A stretch of DNA of 64,000 bases from Vanessa cardui (GCF_905220365.1 NC_061133.1:10344171-10408170); one strand, 5' to 3'. Positions 1 to 12,973 are shown, numbered from the stretch's first letter. Program-made: numbers and translations. Notes: generated by a model from the letters alone, not told the origin.

Positions 1-560
1 GAGATAACTGCTCTTGTTACCTCGGCAAACCTTTAAATGCGGGGTTTCTATAGGTCCCATTGCAGAAATTCCGAAACTGACCGGCTGTTTGAGCACGTCA
101 AACAAACTTGTGATTACCACAGCTGATTTTAATGCTTACCATGTAGAGATGTGGGTATATCTGAACTTGACTTTCTACAACATGTGATCTGACACAACTG
201 GTCACGTCGCCAACGCAAATTCCGGATATAGACGATCATACACTTTCCCGGTTAAACTTTCTGCTGACTTCTCATCCAAACGGCTACTAGGTTACCGTCA
301 ATGTACCGAGCGGAGTACCGTGCCCGTTACGCTCTCCTCGTGGCCTCGATTTGTGGGCTGTCACCGAGTGTTCAGATGTACAGATTGGGATGGGATGCGG
401 ATTCTTTACATCTTACCTATAGGGGCAGATTTGTTTGTCGCCGGGTGACTCAAAAGTTGTTGCTGACTCTGTCGCTAATGTGGTGTTCGTGTCAATATTT
501 GACACATTACGCACCTGCAAGCCTCCTGGTGTTGCGGTGGTAGTCACTTTCCATCAGATA
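1..560. other. GC-balanced, degenerate stretch inside or upstream of the GPCR intron
   Basis: This stretch is visibly less AT-rich than the sequence that follows. It contains an 80-codon open frame on the + strand (301-543, with an ATG), but I recognise no domain and see no splice context that would join it to the receptor exon at 1651. The last part (about 500-560) resembles the interspersed repeat at 11,090-11,251, with similar words around 'cacctgcaa' and 'ctttccatcag'. It is most likely decayed transposon sequence. Confidence 0.3.
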
Positions 561-1650
561 ATCTTCCTGCTAGTTAGGAATTAATTACTTTATTATCGTT
601 ACTTTTTTTTTAAATAAATAAGCACTAACATAATATCATTGGCAATCGTAATATATATTGCATCATTAGAGACTTTAGCCTGTTCTTAATGTAGGAATAT
701 ACACAGAAAAATATCGAAGAAGCAGCAATTGACAAATTAAATAAAATTTACGCACTAGACGACCATGGATTTAAATAGTTTTTATGTAATCAAGTAACTT
801 CTTAGCGACTGTGTGTATATACAAACATAAATATACATATTAAGTTTATACTTCTGTGACGCTATACTACTTTGCGATAGTCCATATTATCTGAAATTTA
901 TTAGCACAAAGTAAGTTTAAAATTAAAACAAATTAACTCTGAATAGTTTCCCTTTCGTCTCTTACAATATAATAATTAAATTTCACGTTATGATCCAAAA
1001 ACAAATACAAATTACGCACGATACACTATAGCCTTAACTACTGACCAAGATAAGATTCCATCAGAAACTAGCACATTCCTATAATACAAACGATAAATAG
1101 CTGATAAATAATAATTTGGAAACGTAACGCAATAGTCTATGAACGTTGAATAATAAATTAAACAAAGAATATTGTCTAGCAGTATGACGTATTTGGTATT
1201 TTTGCTAGGCAGTGCTGTACAGCTAAGTAAATCAAGTAATAAATTGTCATTGAGGAATTAATCACGCTTCATGGCTGATTTCATCAATTTGAAATGATAT
1301 TTATTTGAATACTTTTTACTCAGTGTATTTTACGTTTTACTTGTCGACTGTTATTAGAAATACAATTTTTTTCATATAATTACCGGTATAAAAAGGGGAT
1401 AATTTAGCAAAATACTCTGAAGTCGGCGTCGTTCGTCATCATTAATACTAAATTCAATATTTACGATATTACTATTCCAACAGTAATATTGTAAATATTG
1501 AATTTCAACGCAAGTTAGTTAAATATAATAATGAAATAAGCCAATTATGCTTAGTTAACTGAAATAAGAATGTAATAAATTAATAAAACTTAAAACTATA
1601 TAAACACATACTTTTTAGTGTTTGTAGGTAATGTTTTTTTCCTTTTTCAG
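561..1650 (+). other. Intron (3' end) of adenosine-receptor-like gene
   Basis: AT-rich sequence with no coding signal. It ends in a pyrimidine-rich tract and the acceptor AG at 1649-1650, immediately before the TM4 exon. I recognise no repeat in it. Confidence 0.6.
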
Positions 1651-4600
1651 TTATCATCTCAGCGTGCTGGGTAGCCGGTGCTGGCGTTGGATTCCTACCA
1701 CTCTTCGGCTGGCATGCTGCCGTTGACACGGCACCTGGATGTTACTTTGTCGAGGTCATGGATTACAACTATCTCCTCTTCCTATACTTCGCTACAATTG
1801 TGACTCCCAGTGTCTTACTTGCGGCTTTCTACGCCCATATATACCGCGTGGTTGTTAAGCAGGTTTGTGTACTTACTTTATTTAATTTGATCATGATCAT
1901 TATACATTGTTAATGAACTTGGCCCAATGTTATTGATATACTTAATAATAGGTTTATTATTCACGTCACGGTATGTATATACATAGCAACGAAGGAGATA
2001 TAGAAGTGTGTAGAAAGCTGAGCACTAGAGGAAGGTAGTATGATGGTATAAAAGAGTGTCATTACAATTCCGGCACGGCATTCTAGATCCACAAAACCAT
2101 TAGAAATCAAAGAAAGTATTCATGGCAATATTTAGTAAAGTTTTTTTGTTGTTTTTTTGGTACGTACAATTTTGAAAATAGATTCCCTGTTCGATAACAC
2201 TTTAACTGTGTTATATACATACTTCTTACAGTATTTCTTGTCTATAGGTGAAATTGGATACTAATCATAAATCGGCAAATTTATTCGTGTGGTGCAATCG
2301 ACAAATTAAAAAATATTCCTAGTAGATCTATAGATATATAACGTAGATAATAAAAAAAATATAACAATTATAAGTATGTATTGTTTTAGTGTTAATTATA
2401 TGAACCATGGTAAAAATATCGTGATGATGATATTTGTTATAATGTTCCATGACGCAGTATAATGTAATTAATAAATCGTATTAACAATGTTGGAATAGCT
2501 ACATACATATCTTTTACTATGTTAGTATAATATGTATATACAAAACTAGCTTTTGGTCACGAGTTCGCTCGCGCCATTTCTAAGGAAAGTCTAAGTACAT
2601 TAAGGAGCTGTTTAGGGTAAATCACACAATTGTATTAATTACTGTATGCACAACACATGAATTCATAAGAGAACCACAAAATATTAAGGGCTATTCGGAC
2701 ACATTGGTTAAACGTGCCGCTAGATAAAAATATTATTACTTTAGCCGCGAGTCATCATTATATGTAAAATCATATATGTATTACATATAATATTGAACAT
2801 CCTTGTTTTATTACAAAATGTATGATATATAAAAATAACAGGTTTTCTCATATTCAATAGATATCTGTAATGTAACAAACACAAGCGGGTAGCTATTTAT
2901 ATTCGAGTATGCACTTTATAGAATCAATTTCATACTTCGCTTATCGACGAATTCCTACAATTTACATTATGATACCATCTACTCGTTAGATATTCGATCG
3001 TTTAATAGCAATACCCAGTATTGTTGTGTACCGGTTTAAAGACTGAGTGAGCCAGTGTAACTACAGGCACGAGGAACATTTTGGTGCCCAGGGTTGGTTA
3101 TGGCGTTTTAAGGATTATTTAATAGATCATAAAACATCAATGTTTACTGGCGGTGGTGATCACTTACCAGGTGGCCCATTAGCTCGTTCACCTAGCTGTA
3201 CCATAAAAAATGAAAGTGTAATTTTTCATAAAAATATGAGTCATTAGAATTGCTCCATTTTTTTAAATATCCTTTGTTATGTGTTATTCTTGAATAGATA
3301 AACAATAAAAAGTGTAAACATAACTCATTATATATTTTACGATCTCAATGTTTCTTTGTTACTGACACTGCACCTCGTCGTTACTTTAAATGGTTCATAA
3401 AAAGTCAAGGTGAATGTCTAAGTACATATATGTTTTTAAATTAATAACATATATGCATATTATTATAACATTCACGGTGAATTAATACAATAATATAACA
3501 GAGATAACTAGAAAACATTAAATAAAACCATTCTTATATTAAAAAAAACGCAATTTTCTACTAGAACTTATTGTAGTTCTAGCTATCAATATATATAGAA
3601 TATCTATTCAGGTAATTCATAGGTTTAGTTTCAGAGATTCTGTCAAAAATATTACGGGATAATAAATGACAAAATTTTAAATATTAACCATTCCTTATAT
3701 TTTTCAGTCAGTGTATCACCAACCTTAGGAATAAGATATTACGCCTTGTGCCTGTAGTAACAATGGCTGATTCACATTTCAAATAACACATTACTGAGTT
3801 TTGCTGTTCCTATACACTGATAAAAGTGAAATAATAGTTTGAGAAGAATTTAAGTAAATAAAAGATTGTTAGTTGGAATTGTTTACAAAATCGCATGATT
3901 TGTGTGTAAGGACGCAATTAAAACGCATTTAATTTAGGTAATGATATTATACTTCGATACATGTGGTTATTTATTTATTTATTTATATACTCTTTATTGC
4001 ACACCAATATAGACAAAAATAATAGTAACAATTTTACAAAAACAAAGAAAAGAAAAATGTACAATAGGCGGCCTTATCGCTAAAACAGCGATCTCTTCCA
4101 GGTTGGTTAGTATGTTTATATTTCAAATGAAGTTAATGTTGGTGTTGTAAATTAGCAGCGATATTTATATCCATTAATTATGGCGGTTAAATACATATTT
4201 TTATAATATTGCGTCAATGTTGTTATAAAATGAGTGACAAGGAAATCATTTTATAAGTCCTAAAATGTTATTTCATTTTCTTGGAAGAATAAAATAAGCT
4301 ACATGATAATCAAAAGGACATATTAAGGGTGTGAGGTAATTTTAAGATTATTTAGCATTTGAAAAAAGTATTGAATAAAACACTATTGTTTAAATTTAGA
4401 CGTTACAGATACTGGGGACTCAATTAGCTGCCATTTAATATTTCCCACGCAAATAGTTCCCGCGCATCAAACGCATTACAAAAATCAACGATGTCAATTG
4501 ACGCACGAATAAAATTCTATATATATGTATTTTTTTATGGTATAGGTTGGCGGACGAGCATTTGGGCCACCTGATGATAAGTGGTCACCATCACCCATAG

Positions 4601-7600
4601 ACAATCACGCTGTAAGAAATATTAACTATTCTATACATCGTCAATGTGCCACCAACCTTGGGAACTAAGATGTTATGTCCCTTGTGCCTGTAATTACACT
4701 GGCTCACTCCGCTCACTCACCCTTCAAACCGGAACACAACAATACTGAGTACTGTTACTTGGCTATGACGAAGATCACATGATAGTTGAAAAGTCATATT
4801 TGACGGATTATCGAAAAGGAGATTCTCTTTGGTACAAATAAAAGCCAAAATTAAAAAAAAAAAAAAAAAACGAGGTAGTACGAACTTGAACGGCTAGAAT
4901 TATTCTTCTAATGTCTGATAATGAGTTGATGCCTAACTCCTCGTTATGTACATAGATAATGAACCCAATTCGTAAAATGTGTTTTTAATTATTCGCAGAA
5001 TTCGAAGAGATTATCTAAGAGGCTATGAGTCATGAGCAACTATTATTTAAGTCAATTATCGATAAAGTGTCTTTATGTCAGAAGCCAGCCCCATTTACCC
5101 TTTCAAGATTTCTGTACATGATTCATCATGTTTTTGTCTGCTGGCTGTGTCTTGATGTTGACAAAGATTAATAACCTCGCATTCCTTTTTACTAGTTTTC
5201 TTTCTTATTGAGAAACCAAATAACTTTATCTTAAATACACGACAGTAGGATGTTATCAGTTAACATTTCCGTTCTTTATTTATAAAATAGTGGGTATCCT
5301 GCGAGTCTTCGCGTTTATCTATCTTTATATTATAAATTTGAAAGTAACTCTTTTAGTCTGTCTGCCTGTCGTTCTTTCACGACCAAGCCGCTGAAGCGAA
5401 TTTGATGGACTTTTGTGGGTAAGTAAACTTGTACTTCAAGAAAAAACATTGGCTACTTTTCCTGCCTAGCACATGACAACCAACACCCTAAAACGCGAGG
5501 AAGCCGCGGGCGACTACTAGTTTAAAGTAATTGGAGTTTGTGATAATAAAAGTAAAGTAATACTCTGTAAATTTCCCAGTGATGGGATAAGGCCTCTTCC
5601 ATTAAGTAATAATAGTTTGTAATAATAATTTTCTTTAATTTTGTTTACGTTTTTTTTCTTATACAGCTGTAGTACCGCTCTCTTACTGGACATTAAATTT
5701 TTCCACTCTCTATTATTAAATCGTTGTTAAATCATAACAATTTAGTGAATTACAATTAAGAATCCTCTTTTTTTGATGATTGATTGAATATTCATGTGCT
5801 TAATTTGTGTTTATAAATTCATCTCGTGCTTGGCGGTGAAGGAAAACATCGCGAGGAAACCTGCATGTGTCTAATTTCATAGAAATTCTGCCACAAACAG
5901 CGTGGTGGAAAATATTCCAAACATTCTGCTCACAGGGAGAGGTGAGGCCTTAGGCCAGTTGTGGAAAATTTACTGTTATTGTTGTTGTTGTGTTTTCGTA
6001 GTATTTTTTATTAATTATTATAATCAGGTAGCAGATATAAAAACACTACCTTACAATAAGATCTGATACTGATCGAAACCATTGTACTTGAGAAAGTGTT
6101 GAATTCAACAAAAAAGAAAAACGCAATTCTCACTTTTATAAATGCAATCTGATATTAATGCTTAATAAAATTATACATATATTATAATTATACAATTCAT
6201 GGCTGAAAGTTAAAGTCGGTATATATATTTCAATGTACGAAAGTATATCTCTGTATATCTGTTCTGAGCTGAAAAACTACTCCGAAACAAGGTCAGTGTA
6301 TCCCGATATCAGTCATAAAATTTCGGTCGTTGTAATTTCATCATTTGTCTTCAAGGCATCCGAGACAAAATAATATACGTTCAGTTCTACGAAATAGTCA
6401 TAAAAACACACACAAGCTGGATCACTGTGACCCTTATAAATAGGATCATAAATCGGATCCACGACAACGACATCCTATTTTCTATTATTATCTACGTGAT
6501 TTTTTGGCAATAATTGCTTCAATCTCCATAAAATTAAGAGAACTCTCTTTTAAAGTAATAGATTCACCTTATATTCTATGAGCTATTCTAACCTACACCG
6601 TTAGTTGCCTGGAAGAGACCGCTATGTAGCGATAGGGTCACCAAAATTGTACGCCTGTTCTATTAAGGCCAAATCTATGTAAACTTTATTTTTATATTTC
6701 TGTGTGGCGTACAATAAAGAATACAAACAAACACACAATATTTGGTTTTGTCATAATTATGATTATTTATTCCGTTACAAATTAAAAGTTTATTTTGTAC
6801 TAGACGACTTCTTACACGTTTGAATTCAACAAAAAATATATTGTTGTAGTCTATGTTACTACTTATTACATCGGCTTTCTGCCGCTGAAAGTCCCGTAAA
6901 AATCGGTCCCGCTGTTCCAGAGGTTAGCCGAAACACGGACAGACACACTAAAATAATAAAAATAATTATTTGGTATATGTACCGTGTTTACATACATATG
7001 CATTTAGTAAAAACAGCTATATTAATTTGACATTTATAGACACTGCTATTTTATTATAATTAACTTATATTTTTGTCTTATATCACATATTTCCATTTTA
7101 ATTTTCATGCTGCGTTATCCCACAAAGTGAGATAACGTAGTTTAAAGAGAACTGAGATCCTAATATATCTCAGTTTTGATCAGTGTTATTGTATTTTTGA
7201 AAAGGTAACAGATCACCTTAACCGACTGATATGAAATCTAAGATAAAGTAACGATGTTGTTTAAATCACTTGTTCGAATCGGAAATCAATAACACGTGCT
7301 GTCGATTAAAATTGATGAATCGGCTCATTGAAGGTATCGAGCCCTTATTTAATGGTACCGAGATCAAAATAAGAACAATTTCTTAGTAACCTTTACTTAT
7401 ATAAGTCGACTAGATACACCGGGGACTAGATACATCGTGTATGTTCCAATTCAATAAAAAAGTTATTATTGTAGCCTAAGTTACTTCTTATTACATCAGC
7501 TATCTGCCAGTGAAAGTCCCAGCAAAATCGGTCCAGCCCTTCCAGAGATAAGCCGGCCCGGCTTATATGTATAGATACCAGATTTATCCAAAGCTTTGTC

Positions 7601-10600
7601 GCTATATAAAAATATATTAAAAATGTCATGCGAGTTTTATTACATCATGTTAACGTTGTGCGTGTTAGTTAATTAAAAGGTAATTAAAAAGGTTATTTAT
7701 TTCTGTTATTTGATGACGAAGGATACTAATCAATCCTGGTATTTACACTTTTAATTTAGGCCAGTTAGTTTATTTTGCCATTATCTTTAATTATATCCTG
7801 GTATAAGTCCTCGGAAGATCAACCTTTAAAAATCTCGATAGCATACCCCTGTGTTAGTAGACCTCCTTCGAATAAGAGGTATTGTAATGCTAATTCTTAA
7901 GAGTTTCGTTCCTGTTCTTGTAAAGTAAATGCTCTAAGCCATTTCTTTGTACGTCGGGAATTGATAACACGTTTCCCACAAAGAATGAAATGACACAATG
8001 ACATAACGCTCGAGGTTTGCTTATTCGATAAATAAAACATCACTAAATTTGGTTCACAAGCAGTGAATATATCGCGTTTCATAATCTCTGAATACAAACA
8101 AACCGCCTCATTAATAAAATCAGCTTAACGCAATTTTATTAAACAATTTCCGCTAAAATACTAGTACCGTACAATTATGCCACATTGATAAGTCTGTGGT
8201 CAGTTGAATGGATTATAGTGCGGTCAGTTTAATCCCATTAATTAAAATGACGACTTCATAAGTCACTAAAAATTGTTCAGGACGCAGTATGACGCGGAAA
8301 ACAGTTGGCAGAATGTTACAGCCCGTTCGTCATCAATTTCGTAGTAAAATATCTCGTTTCATCGTTCCCGAGTCTGACGTCACAGCGCATATCATATTAT
8401 CATTGTGTTTCACAAATTACTTGAAAATGGACCATTACGTGTACGACCTTGACTATGGTTTTACATGAGTATCATTACGAAGAATAATGAACTTTTATGC
8501 CTACTGTTTATTTGTTATTGGCAACATTTGTAAATTATTTAGTTTATTAGAGTAGGTCAGTTTTATGTTTGTCAGAGATAAGATTGCAGATAATCATGTT
8601 TCCATATGTGCAATCTAGTACGGAATATTTAAAGATGCAATGTGTCCTCACGTACGGTCATATTTTATCAATAAATTAATAGATTGTAATATTAATGTTT
8701 AAAAGTGAGGCTATGAATGAATATATTTTTATTTAGTAGCTAAATTTAAAATAGTATTTTTTGTTTATACTTGTAATAAATTTTATGTTTAAAGTTCGAA
8801 TATTTAAATAAGATTATATATATTAGACGTATGTATTTATTTATCTTTATATTTTTTATTGTCTATTTATCAAAGCAATTGTACTTCTTTCAAAGTTATT
8901 TTTACAACCAGTGCTCTGCTCAAAAAAAAAACAAAATTTATTATACTTTAGTTTTTGTTACTATGAGTTAAATAACGTTATTTGAAATCGACTTCGGAGT
9001 CATATGCGCATCCAATAAAAGTGAAAACTGCGTTGATGCTGCTAATGCGGAAGGACAACTTTCTCCACGCATCAATTATGCTGTTTTGGCTCCTCTGTTC
9101 GCGGCTTATACTTATTACAGTAATAATAATAATAATAAATATGTTTATTTCAAGAAATTAGATCCCATAGTTTTGTTAGTAAAATGTAACTTATATTTAA
9201 ATGTTAGTAAATTTATAAACTATTACCATTACAAAAATATCAATTACAATTACAAAAATACCATTTATAAACTATTACCGTTACAAAAATATCAATTACA
9301 ATTACAAAAATACCATTTATAAACTATTACCGTTACAAAAATATCAATTACAATTACAGTGAACTGGAACAAATCGTTACGTACGGAAAAAGAGTTGAGC
9401 TCCACCAGATATTGCCATCTCTTTCTCTTTCCTTTTCATATAACTTGATTTAAACTTTTTTTTATTGTTTTGAATCACACGTATTTTTTTTGTTTTTATT
9501 TTTTTCTTGTCATTGAATTATTCTTAAACATTGTTAATATATTCCATTGTGTCTGTAGCTTAACACATGCATAATGAAATCAATTTCATTCCAACCGAGT
9601 GTCCCACGATAACTATCTATTTTTATTTAAATTTGTATGTAATACATGACGATTCTATGGTTTCTGAATCCCTAAACCTGCCAACCTACATAAACCTTAA
9701 ACTACAAATAATAAAAATACGACTGCTCATTGAAAACGTTTCATTTTCCAATTACTATAACCAAATACTAAGTAGGAATACATATTATAATGAACATTGC
9801 TTGTCCGAGAACAAGGATAACTGTTTTTACTGATTTCCTTCCTGTCATTTATAGGTCAACGTGTTGGCTAAAGAACGATTTTATTTCAAAATTAGTAGTC
9901 GCCCGCAGTTTCGCTCGCGTTTAAGGATGTTAGTTGTCATTTTTTACGCAAAAAAGTAGATTATTTCTTTTATTCGAGTTCAAGTTTCCTTCATACCACA
10001 TGTCATCAAATTTAGTTTAGCGGTTTGGTGGTGTAAGAGGAACAGACAGACATAGTTACTTTCACATTTGTAATATTAAAATGTATATGAACATTGTTTA
10101 ATTTACAGATGAGTGCGGTCGTAACGGTGGAAGGCGGGCAAGGTCGGGGCGGTACAATGCTGCGGGTGCTGGGAGCGGCGCAGAAACGAGAAGTTAAAGC
10201 GACTCAAAACCTCGCCATCATCGTCTTCTTCTTCATAATCTGTTGGATACCACTTTACACGATAAACGCGATCAAAGCGTTCATGCCTGAATTGGATATT
10301 CCGAACCCATTAACTTATTTCTGTATTATATTTTCCCACCTAAATTCTGCTATAAATCCATTATTATACGCTTACCATTTGAAAGATTTTCGGGCGGCGT
10401 TAAAAGGTCTGATATGTACGGTATTTGGACGAGGAGTACCACTTCCTGCTGTGTATCGACCTCCTGTACCAGTGAGACGTCCGGCTTTGGAAAGATGTAA
10501 CGCTTTACGAGAAAGACCGAGAATTTACGTGAATTCTCCCGTCTGGTTGAGACAAAGAGAGGCCGAAATGGCAGCAGTTGAGAACAGAAATTTGGCACTA

Positions 10601-10789
10601 ATCAATCCAGATTTAGAACCATTTTTGAACAATGTAGGGACTGACGGTTCAAGCGGAAGGCATACTCCCGAGGGTCGGGAGAGGAATAACGGCCCCTATC
10701 TCATAGAGGGTAGCCAATGTCAAAGTCCGTACAAGAAAGTGGAAGAGTTTATACGGCGAGTGCGAAGTGTTAGTTCGGAGCACAGCTGA
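1651..10789 (+). CDS. AdoR: Adenosine receptor-like GPCR, 3' two exons (5' part outside window)
   Basis: Class A GPCR of the adenosine receptor family, a plasma-membrane receptor for extracellular adenosine. The coding exons are 1651-1862 and 10109-10789 (stop TGA 10787-10789). The first enters with two bases of a split codon. It encodes TM4 (IISACWVAGAGVGFLPLFGW), an extracellular loop 2 with the conserved disulfide Cys (APGCYF), and TM5, and ends in phase 0. The second begins with a short intracellular loop 3, then TM6 with the CWIP motif, TM7 with NSAINPLLYAY (the NPxxY signature), helix 8 (HLKDFRAALKGLI) and a tail of about 130 residues. The KREVKATQNLAIIV lead into TM6 and the SHLNSAINP spacing are what I associate with adenosine receptors rather than amine receptors. 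TM1-TM3 must lie left of the window, and 296 residues are visible. Another class A receptor is possible but less likely. Confidence 0.85.
3005..3200 (+). repeat. Interspersed repeat family C copy
   Basis: Shares with copies at 4543-4790 (-), 30124-30325 (-), 37190-37395 (+) and 42378-42565 (+) the words 'gagccagtgtaactacaggc', 'ggttggt', 'ggcggtggtgatcacttacc' and 'ggtggccca'. It is a short non-coding element common in lepidopteran introns. The 66-codon open frame inside it is incidental. Confidence 0.6.
3703..3815 (-). repeat. Interspersed repeat family C, fragment
   Basis: Carries the reverse-complement words 'caccaacctta', 'ccttgtgcctgtag' and 'tggctgattcac' in the same order as the better-preserved copy at 4543-4790. 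Confidence 0.5.
4543..4790 (-). repeat. Interspersed repeat family C, well preserved copy
   Basis: Runs from 'ggttggcggacgagca' through 'ggtcaccatcacccatagac', 'ccaccaaccttgggaacta', 'cccttgtgcctgtaat' to 'ccggaacacaacaatactga'. This is the same block order, inverted, as the + copies at 37190-37395 and 42378-42565. Confidence 0.6.
5318..5520 (+). mobile_element. Non-autonomous Helitron-like element
   Basis: Begins with 'ctttatattataaatttgaa' and 'tctgtctgcctgtc', the usual start of a lepidopteran Helitron family, and ends 'gcgggcgactactag' followed by T. That gives the CTAR 3' terminus expected for Helitrons, which insert between A and T. No Rep/helicase coding capacity is present. A second copy lies inverted at 9892-10085. 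Confidence 0.55.
5785..5990 (+). mobile_element. tRNA-derived SINE (family A), 5'-truncated
   Basis: Has the body of the SINE found complete at 31383-31686 ('gcggtgaaggaaaacatcg', 'gaggaaacctgcatgtgtc', 'tggaaaatttact') and a (tgt)n-rich 3' tail. The tRNA-like head with A and B boxes is missing. Confidence 0.6.
6785..7080 (+). repeat. Interspersed repeat family F copy
   Basis: Shares 'tttgaattcaacaaaaa', 'agtcccgtaaaaatcggt', 'ttccagaggttagcc' and a 3' end reading 'cactgctattttattat' with copies at 7418-7625, 18649-18868, 27558-27690 and 32705-32990. It is a non-coding dispersed repeat of unknown class. Confidence 0.5.
7418..7625 (+). repeat. Interspersed repeat family F copy
   Basis: Second copy about 350 bp after the previous one, with the words 'attgtagcctaagttac', 'ttacatcagctatctgcc', 'aaaatcggtccagcc' and 'tatatgtatagata'. 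A 67-codon minus-strand open frame lies within it and is not a gene. Confidence 0.5.
9210..9357. repeat. 52-bp tandem repeat, about 2.8 copies
   Basis: The word 'tataaactattacc' recurs at about 9214, 9266 and 9318, giving a 52 bp period. Each unit also contains 'ttacaaaaatatcaattac' and 'aaaataccattt', with only one or two differences between units. It explains the low-complexity open frame at 9086-9322. Confidence 0.8.
9892..10085 (-). mobile_element. Non-autonomous Helitron-like element next to splice acceptor
   Basis: Read on the minus strand, it starts near 'taatattacaaatgtgaaag', passes 'tctgtctgttcc' and 'aaaccgctaaac', and ends 'gcgggcgactactaa' before T. This is the same family as 5318-5520, inverted. 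It ends about 23 bp before the coding exon at 10109, so little original intron remains between the element and the acceptor. Confidence 0.5.
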
Positions 10790-11005
10790 CATGAGGCAAG
10801 CCGTGTGCCCTCGGCTTATAGTGTGGCATAATCAGCTTTAATTTATTTCACCAATTAAGGACTGTTCGTATTTCAATTATTATCACTATTTAAGATACAT
10901 TTGTATTGTAAGATGTTTGGGAATATTTTTAGATAAGATATTTTATTATGAGTCTGTTGAAACCAAAAATTTATGAGATTAATGTTGAAATGCTTGTCAA
11001 ATGTG

Positions 11006-11011
11006 AATAAA
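11006..11011 (+). terminator. Candidate poly(A) signal of the adenosine receptor gene
   Basis: AATAAA about 217 bp after the stop codon; it is the first canonical hexamer I see downstream of 10789. Confidence 0.45.
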
Positions 11012-11089
11012 TGCTTTGAGATTATTAACTTGGCTATTTCTTGTAACTTAACTTTTGTGTGTTACTTTATAATAACTACAACCGAACCG

Positions 11090-11251
11090 ACACGACATGG
11101 GAACCTTAAAAAAAAAGAGCGTACTCCTTCCTTAAAGGCCGGCAACGCACCTGCAATCCCCCTGGTGTTGCAGATATCCATGGGCGGTGGTAGTTACTTT
11201 CCATCAGGTGAGCCTCCTGCTCGTTTGCCACCTATGTCATAAAAAAAACGT
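11090..11251 (+). repeat. SINE-like interspersed repeat with A-rich tail
   Basis: Contains 'aaaggccggcaacgcacc', 'ccccctggtgttgcagata', 'catgggcggtggt', 'ctttccatcaggtgagcc' and 'gctcgtttgcca', then an A-rich end. I recognise this word order as a common lepidopteran short repeat. A degraded relative occurs at about 500-560. Confidence 0.5.
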
Positions 11252-11345
11252 AATAAATGAGTTGAGATAACCCAGTGCCTAGAACAACATCAACATTATT
11301 TAACTCACGAACAAGGGTGCAACCTCAGGCACCGCTGAATTTTAA

Positions 11346-11560
11346 TGTTCTTAATTTCTGTTCACAATTCATTTCGTCGGTCAGCGTTGAAGAAAAACAT
11401 CGCAAGAAAACCCGTATGTGTTTTCAATGATTCTGATACATGTGTTTCATCCACCAGACGCATTGGAGCAGCTGTAATGAGTTCCAAACCTTCTTCCAAA
11501 GGTGGAGGTGATCTAAGCCCAACAGTAGGATATAACAGGCTTTTGCTTATACAATAAATA
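11346..11560 (+). mobile_element. SINE family A, strongly diverged copy
   Basis: Follows the SINE body order ('aattcatttcgtc', 'gaagaaaaacatcg', 'ccaccagacgcattgga', 'ggtgatctaagcccaacagt') with many substitutions and no tRNA-like head. It is an old insertion. Confidence 0.5.
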
Positions 11561-12680
11561 AATGTTTAGTGTATCTTCTCTACAATATGAATTTATCTAT
11601 AAAAGTCATACCATTTAAGATACTTTGTACTCAAACATCCTTGCTCAATTGTTGACAGGAAGCTTTTCTCCATTCCAAGCACCTAGCGGGCTGTATATCG
11701 GTAGCACGCTACGATCATAAACGAAAATGGGGTTCTCGAGCAAAGCTTATCAAGTTCACAAGACGTAGAAAATCGCTAGGAAATCTGAATCTCGTATCAT
11801 AAAATTTATATTGCATTTTGTTACAGAAAATTATAGACGACTGCAGCTATACATATTATATATATATACTATTTGGTGAATTGTGATGATTTTAACCAAT
11901 CACGAAAAAGTAATTATAAAATTAATACTGGCAGTATTAATTTATATCTTTTATTACATATTGCCGTGTTGATTGGAACGGTAGATCGATGGATGAGTTA
12001 CTTTTACTTTACTTATAAATGTGTGTTGGATATAGGTGGCATTACTTTAAGATTTAAAACAAGATTATTTATCTAGTAGACGGTTATGACAAAAATGACT
12101 GATAGTATGTTAAACATTGCTAAGTGGTTCTTAAATAAAACGTTAAATATATTTACGGAATGAATTAAAATCGAGATGTATATATGTAGGTTAAAAAGGG
12201 CGTAACTTTGTTTATTTGCCATAATTTACCGTCGTTACATTTGTGTATACAAGACACTCTATTATAATTGCGTTTTGTGCGTAGACCATTGTCAGAATTG
12301 TGTTATAAAGCGATTAGTTGCTTTCGATTCCGTCATTTTCTTTTATGACTTGAGTAAACATTTACTGTCGAGGAATTTTGCAGTCATAATATAATTTGTT
12401 TAACCAACAATTTTGTCCAATTAAAATAAACAAAGCATAGATATTAAGTTTTTTTTAAAATATGCGTCTGATGCAATGATGCTTTAAAATTTTTATATGG
12501 TCAAATACCATATATATAAAATTACATCTCTTAGTTTCATAATTATTCTGTTCATAAATCGAATTCGAACTCCAACATTAAGCATTCTTGATGCCTTGCT
12601 TGGAAAAAGTACCTATATTTAATCTCTTTGATGAAAAATACTTAAAAATGTCAGTTAAAAAACATAACAACGATATTAAC

Positions 12681-12970
12681 AACAGCCTGTAAACTTCCCA
12701 CTACTTAAGATCTCCCCACCCTTTTTGGAGAAGGTTTGGAACATATTTCAACATGCTGTTCCAATGCGGGTTGGTGGAATACACATGTTACAGGATTTGT
12801 ATGAAATTAGACAGATGCAGGTTTTCTCACGATTTTTTTCTTCTCCGCCGAGCATGAGATGAATTATAAACACAAATAAAGCACATGCACATTCAGTGGT
12901 GCTTGCCTCGGTTTGAACCCGCAAACACCGGTTAAGATGCACTCATACTAACCACTGGGCCATCTCGACT
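12681..12970 (-). mobile_element. tRNA-derived SINE (family A), near full length
   Basis: On the minus strand it begins with a tRNA-like head at the 12,970 end (A box in 'tggcccagtgg', B box in 'ggttcaaacc') and runs through the family body to 'aagtttacaggctgtt'. It abuts the foldback element that starts at 12974. Confidence 0.65.
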
Positions 12971-12973
12971 CCT

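Larger units (their letters stand above)
1863..10108 (+). other. 8.2 kb intron of adenosine receptor gene, repeat-filled
   Basis: Donor GT at 1863-1864, acceptor AG at 10107-10108. It contains several interspersed repeats listed separately, a 52 bp tandem repeat and two Helitron-like copies. I see no additional exon. The open frames at 7426-7629 and 7897-8097 lie in repeat-derived or non-coding sequence. Confidence 0.7.

Noticed and set aside
301..543. 80-codon ORF as an upstream exon of the adenosine receptor
   Set aside because: No TM3/DRY-like sequence and no donor site in a phase compatible with the exon at 1651.
9210..9357. Regularly spaced repeats resembling a CRISPR array
   Set aside because: The units are directly contiguous with no unique spacers, in a eukaryotic intron; it is an ordinary 52-bp tandem repeat.
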